From Betaproteobacteria bacterium (GTDB lineage Bacteria > Pseudomonadota > Gammaproteobacteria > Burkholderiales > Usitatibacteraceae): DNA of 64,000 bases. Shown here piece after piece: positions 61,250 through 64,000 of the stretch (the first letter of the stretch is position 1; every line of letters starts with the position of its first letter). A program made the position numbers and the translations under genes. The notes under the pieces are model-generated. The model had not been told where the DNA came from, did not search any database, and worked only from the letters and a program-made list of their open reading frames with translations. The DNA lies in NCBI GenBank assembly GCA_016720925.1, contig JADKJR010000021.1:8496-72495 (forward strand), read 5' to 3'.

Positions 61250-62032
61250 TTATCCAAAGCGACCCGTAATGTAGTCTTCTGTCTCTTTTCGCTTCGGTTT
61301 GATGAAGATCTCGTCCGTCACGCCGAATTCCATCATTTCCCCCAGATACATGTACGCCGTGAAGTCGGACACCCGCGCGGCCTGCTGCATGTTGTGGGTG
61401 ACGATGGCGATCGTGTAGTCGTCTTTCAGTTCATGCAGAAGCTCTTCGATTTTTGCCGTCGAAATCGGATCGAGCGCCGAGGTCGGCTCATCGAGGAGCA
61501 ATACTTCCGGCTTGACCGCCACCCCGCGCGCGATGCACAGGCGTTGCTGCTGGCCCCCGGAAAGCGAAAGGCCGCTCTGGCTCAGGATATCCTTGACCTC
61601 GCCCCAGAGGGCCGCTTTCTTGAGCGCCCATTCCACGCGTTCATCCATCTCGGCCTTTGACAGACTCTCATACAGCTTCACGCCGAAAGCAATGTTGTCG
61701 TAGATCGACATCGGAAACGGAGTGGGCTTTTGAAACACCATGCCGACTTTGGCCCGCAGCAGGTTGAGATCCTGATTTTTTTCCAGGACGTTCTTGCCGT
61801 TCATCACGATTTCGCCCACCGCGCGTTGCCCGGGGTAGAGATCGTACATGCGATTGAAAGTGCGTAGCAGGGTGGACTTGCCGCAACCGGAAGGGCCGAT
61901 GAAGGCAGTGATGTGACGCTCGGCGATATCGAGGTTGATCGCTTTAAGGCCCTGGAATGTGCCATAGAAAAAATTCAGATCCTTGACCTGGATCTTCGGT
62001 GCAGGAGTCGCCTGGGCGGTATTGGTCATCAT
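61250..62032 (-). CDS. pstB: phosphate ABC transporter ATP-binding protein
   Basis: A 260-residue ATPase. Walker A is G-P-S-G-C-G-K-S-T (about residues 40-48), the Q-loop M-V-F-Q-K-P-T-P-F-P, the signature L-S-G-G-Q-Q-Q-R, and Walker B L-L-L-D-E-P-T-S-A-L-D-P. K-P-T-P-F-P-M-S-I and M-E-F-G-x-T-D are PstB-specific. Adjacent ATGs at 62032 and 62029 are possible starts. It powers high-affinity phosphate uptake with PstA and PstC, whose genes lie immediately upstream on the same strand. Confidence 0.96.
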   Translation of the reverse strand: MMTNTAQATPAPKIQVKDLNFFYGTFQGLKAINLDIAERHITAFIGPSGCGKSTLLRTFNRMYDLYPGQRAVGEIVMNGKNVLEKNQDLNLLRAKVGMVFQKPTPFPMSIYDNIAFGVKLYESLSKAEMDERVEWALKKAALWGEVKDILSQSGLSLSGGQQQRLCIARGVAVKPEVLLLDEPTSALDPISTAKIEELLHELKDDYTIAIVTHNMQQAARVSDFTAYMYLGEMMEFGVTDEIFIKPKRKETEDYITGRFG

Positions 62033-62054
62033 TTTCTGCTTTTGTAAGTGAAGG

Positions 62055-62912
62055 TCAAGTGCGTTTTTGCGCGAAAACGGTGCGCGCAAGAATATTCAGG
62101 CCGAGCACGGATGCGGTGATCAGGAGCGCAGCGGACCACGCCAGTGCCTGCCAGTTTTCAAACGGACTCATCGCGAACTGGAAAATCACCACGGGGAGAT
62201 TTGCCATAGGCGCGTTCATGTCGACGGACCAGAACTGGTTATTGAGTGCGGTGAACAGCAGTGGCGCGGTTTCGCCGCTGATCCGCGCAATGGCCAGCAA
62301 TACGCCAGTAACGACGCCGCCCTTGACCGCACGAATCGCCACGTACATCGTTACTTTCCATTGCGGCGCGCCCAGCGCGGCGGCGGCTTCGCGCAGGCTG
62401 CTCGGCACCAGCCTCAGCATGTTCTCGGTTGTGCGTACTACCACCGGAATGGCCAGCAGTGAAAGGGCGAACGTCCCGGCCCAGCCCGAGAAGTGGCCGA
62501 CATTTGCCACGTACACCGTATAGATGAACAATCCGACGACGATCGATGGGGCGGACAGGAGGATATCGTTGATGAAACGTGTCGTTGGCGCCACCCAGCC
62601 GCGCCCGCCGAATTCGGCGAGATACACGCCGGCGAGGATACCGACCGGGGTCGCGATCAGGGTTGCAAAACCCACCATCATGAAGCTGCCGAAAATGGCG
62701 TTCGCGAGGCCGCCCTCGCTGCCAGGCGGCGGCGTCATTTGCGTGAAGTTGCTGAAGCTCAAGCCGCCGAAGCCGCGCGACAGGAGAACAAAGAGGATCC
62801 ACGCCAGGAACAGCATGCCAATGGCCATGGCGGCCATCGCAAGAATCAGTGCGAGCCGGTTAAAGAACAGCCGCTTGCGGTATATGTTGTTGGTCGCGGT
62901 CGCATTGCTCAC
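62055..62912 (-). CDS. pstA: phosphate ABC transporter permease PstA
   Basis: A 285-residue membrane protein with six helices. The coupling motif is the EAA-like loop A-A-A-A-L-G-A-P-Q-W-K-V-T (about residues 195-207); G-V-Y-L-A-E-F-G-G-R-G and V-P-S-S-L-R-E are typical. It starts at GTG 62912, overlapping the pstC stop by 4 bp (GTGA), and is 22 bp upstream of pstB. With PstC it forms the phosphate channel. Confidence 0.95.
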   Translation of the reverse strand: MSNATATNNIYRKRLFFNRLALILAMAAMAIGMLFLAWILFVLLSRGFGGLSFSNFTQMTPPPGSEGGLANAIFGSFMMVGFATLIATPVGILAGVYLAEFGGRGWVAPTTRFINDILLSAPSIVVGLFIYTVYVANVGHFSGWAGTFALSLLAIPVVVRTTENMLRLVPSSLREAAAALGAPQWKVTMYVAIRAVKGGVVTGVLLAIARISGETAPLLFTALNNQFWSVDMNAPMANLPVVIFQFAMSPFENWQALAWSAALLITASVLGLNILARTVFAQKRT

Positions 62913-63778
62913 GTCTTCGCTCCTTCGCGTTTTTCGAGTTGGAGCAACAATAGCTTCGCGCAGCTCAGGACGACGAACGTAATGAGGAACAGCACCAGGC
63001 CCAGCGACACGAGCGACGCGATATGCAGATCCTTGCTGGCTTCGGCGAATTCATTGGCAAGTGTGGAGGCGATACTATTGCCGGGATCGAACATCGAAGC
63101 GCTGATGCGATGCGCGTTGCCGATGACGAATGTGACCGCCATGGTTTCGCCCAGCGCGCGGCCGAGGCCCAGCATGATGCCGCCGATCACGCCGACCTTG
63201 GTATACGGCAGCACGATGTTGCGCACGACCTCCCATGTCGTCGCGCCCAACCCATATGCCGACTCTTTCAGGATGGGCGGCACGACCTCAAACACGTCGC
63301 GCATGACCGACGCGATAAACGGGATCACCATCACCGCGAGAATGATGCCGGCGGCGAGCATGCCGATACCCATTTGCGGACCTTGAAACAGCACGCCGAT
63401 GACCGGCAGTTGACCGATCGTCTTGTTCAGCGCGGGTTGGACATAATCAGCGAAAATCGGCGCGAACACGAACAGGCCCCACATGCCGTAAATGATGCTG
63501 GGAATGCCCGCCAGCAATTCGACGGCAGTCCCCAGCGGGCGCTTGAGCCATGCCGGGCATAGTTCCGTGAGGAATACGGCAATGCCGAAGCTGACCGGCA
63601 CGCCAATCAGGAGGGCGATGAATGACGTCACCACAGTGCCGTAAATGGCATTCAGCGCGCCATAGCGGTTGGTGACCGGATTCCATTCGGAACTGGTAAA
63701 AAACCCCAAACCAAATTCCGCGAACGCTGGATAGGCCCCCATGATGAGCGAGCCGATAATGGCGCCGAGCATTGCCAA
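62909..63778 (-). CDS. pstC: phosphate ABC transporter permease PstC, N terminus disrupted in this sequence
   Basis: A 289-residue open frame covering nearly the whole PstC core: T-A-V-E-L-L-A-G-I-P-S-I-I-Y-G, the coupling loop E-S-A-Y-G-L-G-A-T-T-W-E-V, and G-L-G-R-A-L-G-E-T-M-A-V. It opens with TTG 63778 in the middle of the first membrane helix; that helix continues upstream in frame (N-F-T-L-T-F-A-L-L-V) to a TGA at 63809-63811. The natural start is probably GTG 63905, which is in another frame. As read, the gene has a frameshift plus a stop near its 5' end, either a real lesion or a sequence error. Confidence 0.85.
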   Translation of the reverse strand: MAMLGAIIGSLIMGAYPAFAEFGLGFFTSSEWNPVTNRYGALNAIYGTVVTSFIALLIGVPVSFGIAVFLTELCPAWLKRPLGTAVELLAGIPSIIYGMWGLFVFAPIFADYVQPALNKTIGQLPVIGVLFQGPQMGIGMLAAGIILAVMVIPFIASVMRDVFEVVPPILKESAYGLGATTWEVVRNIVLPYTKVGVIGGIMLGLGRALGETMAVTFVIGNAHRISASMFDPGNSIASTLANEFAEASKDLHIASLVSLGLVLFLITFVVLSCAKLLLLQLEKREGAKT

Positions 63779-63808
63779 TACCAGTAATGCGAAGGTCAGC
63801 GTGAAATT

Positions 63809-63905
63809 TCAGAACAGCGCGTCCTGCCACTTCTGCTGTGCAGTTTGGCCGCGAGTTCGGCGGCTGAATTGACAACTGCGCGCGTTCCTGTTCGGCGTTG
63901 GACAC
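63809..63905 (-). other. 5' end of pstC with conflicting reading frames
   Basis: GTG 63905 has an excellent GGGAGG ribosome site seven bases upstream and encodes V-S-N-A-E-Q-E-R-A-Q-L-S, a plausible PstC N terminus. The frame of the PstC body contains Q-K-W-Q-D-A-L-F followed by TGA, where relatives have A-L-F-R-N or similar. The distance from GTG 63905 to the body frame is not a multiple of three, so at least one indel separates them. Confidence 0.6.
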
Positions 63906-64000
63906 GTGCCTGCCTCCCTGGGAATGGATGGTGGCGATGTTCGATATTGACATCAGGTCATCCGGTTGGGGAATAGTTTAAGGGATTGGGCCGCCCGGCG

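Overview
The window is a contiguous chromosomal segment of a betaproteobacterium, most likely Burkholderiales or a close relative. GC content is moderately high by eye. The main evidence is gene order: yciB-yciI-bolA-PpiC, scpA-scpB-rluB, dapE-prmB, fur/bamE, and carA-leuE-carB-greA-yhbY-rlmE-ftsH-folP-glmM-pst are typical of that class, and there is a Bug-type (TctC) receptor system. I saw no rRNA, tRNA, CRISPR array, complete insertion sequence or prophage.

Layout. 1-6.2 kb: the start of a ThDP-dependent decarboxylase (cut by the window edge), a small unknown gene, a yciB-yciI-bolA-peptidylprolyl isomerase operon on the minus strand, then a PHP phosphatase, a YciO-type protein and an M50 membrane protease. 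6.4-11.6 kb: trpS, the condensin partners scpA and scpB, and an rluB pseudouridine synthase with very long disordered tails. 11.6-17 kb (minus strand): prmB, dapE, a DUF6429-like protein, a secreted or anchored protein with a dockerin-like EF-hand pair, and a DMT exporter. 17-25 kb: a fluoroacetate-dehalogenase-like hydrolase, a tartrate/D-malate dehydrogenase with a complete TctC-TctB-TctA importer, a 58-residue Cys-rich protein, a decayed haloacid dehalogenase and a gamma-glutamyltransferase. 26-33 kb: a signalling island of periplasmic binding protein, histidine kinase, receiver, receiver-cyclase, LuxR regulator and GGDEF diguanylate cyclase. 33-38.6 kb: an RND efflux pump and GluQRS. 38.6-47 kb: a DUF952 protein, two pirins, an FMN reductase, thioredoxin, PutA, a barnase/barstar pair, an FlK-like thioesterase and Fur. 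47.4-61 kb: bamE, dapB and the car operon, in which an ORF6N-domain gene sits between carA and leuE, then greA, yhbY, rlmE, ftsH, folP and glmM. The window ends in pstB-pstA-pstC on the minus strand; the 5' end of pstC is disrupted.

The strongest signal not explained by genes is a family of about nine intergenic elements of 66-68 bp. They have terminal inverted repeats (AAACTCAAGCRCTGGC-type arms) and an inner hairpin, and lie at roughly 13.9, 16.0, 18.1, 24.8, 33.1, 39.1, 45.4, 55.0 and 59.3 kb. Other points of interest are the signalling island, a possible arginine attenuator before carA, the ORF6N gene in the car operon, and three genes related to organohalogen enzymes: a FAcD-like hydrolase, an FlK-like thioesterase lacking the lid Phe, and a relic haloacid dehalogenase.
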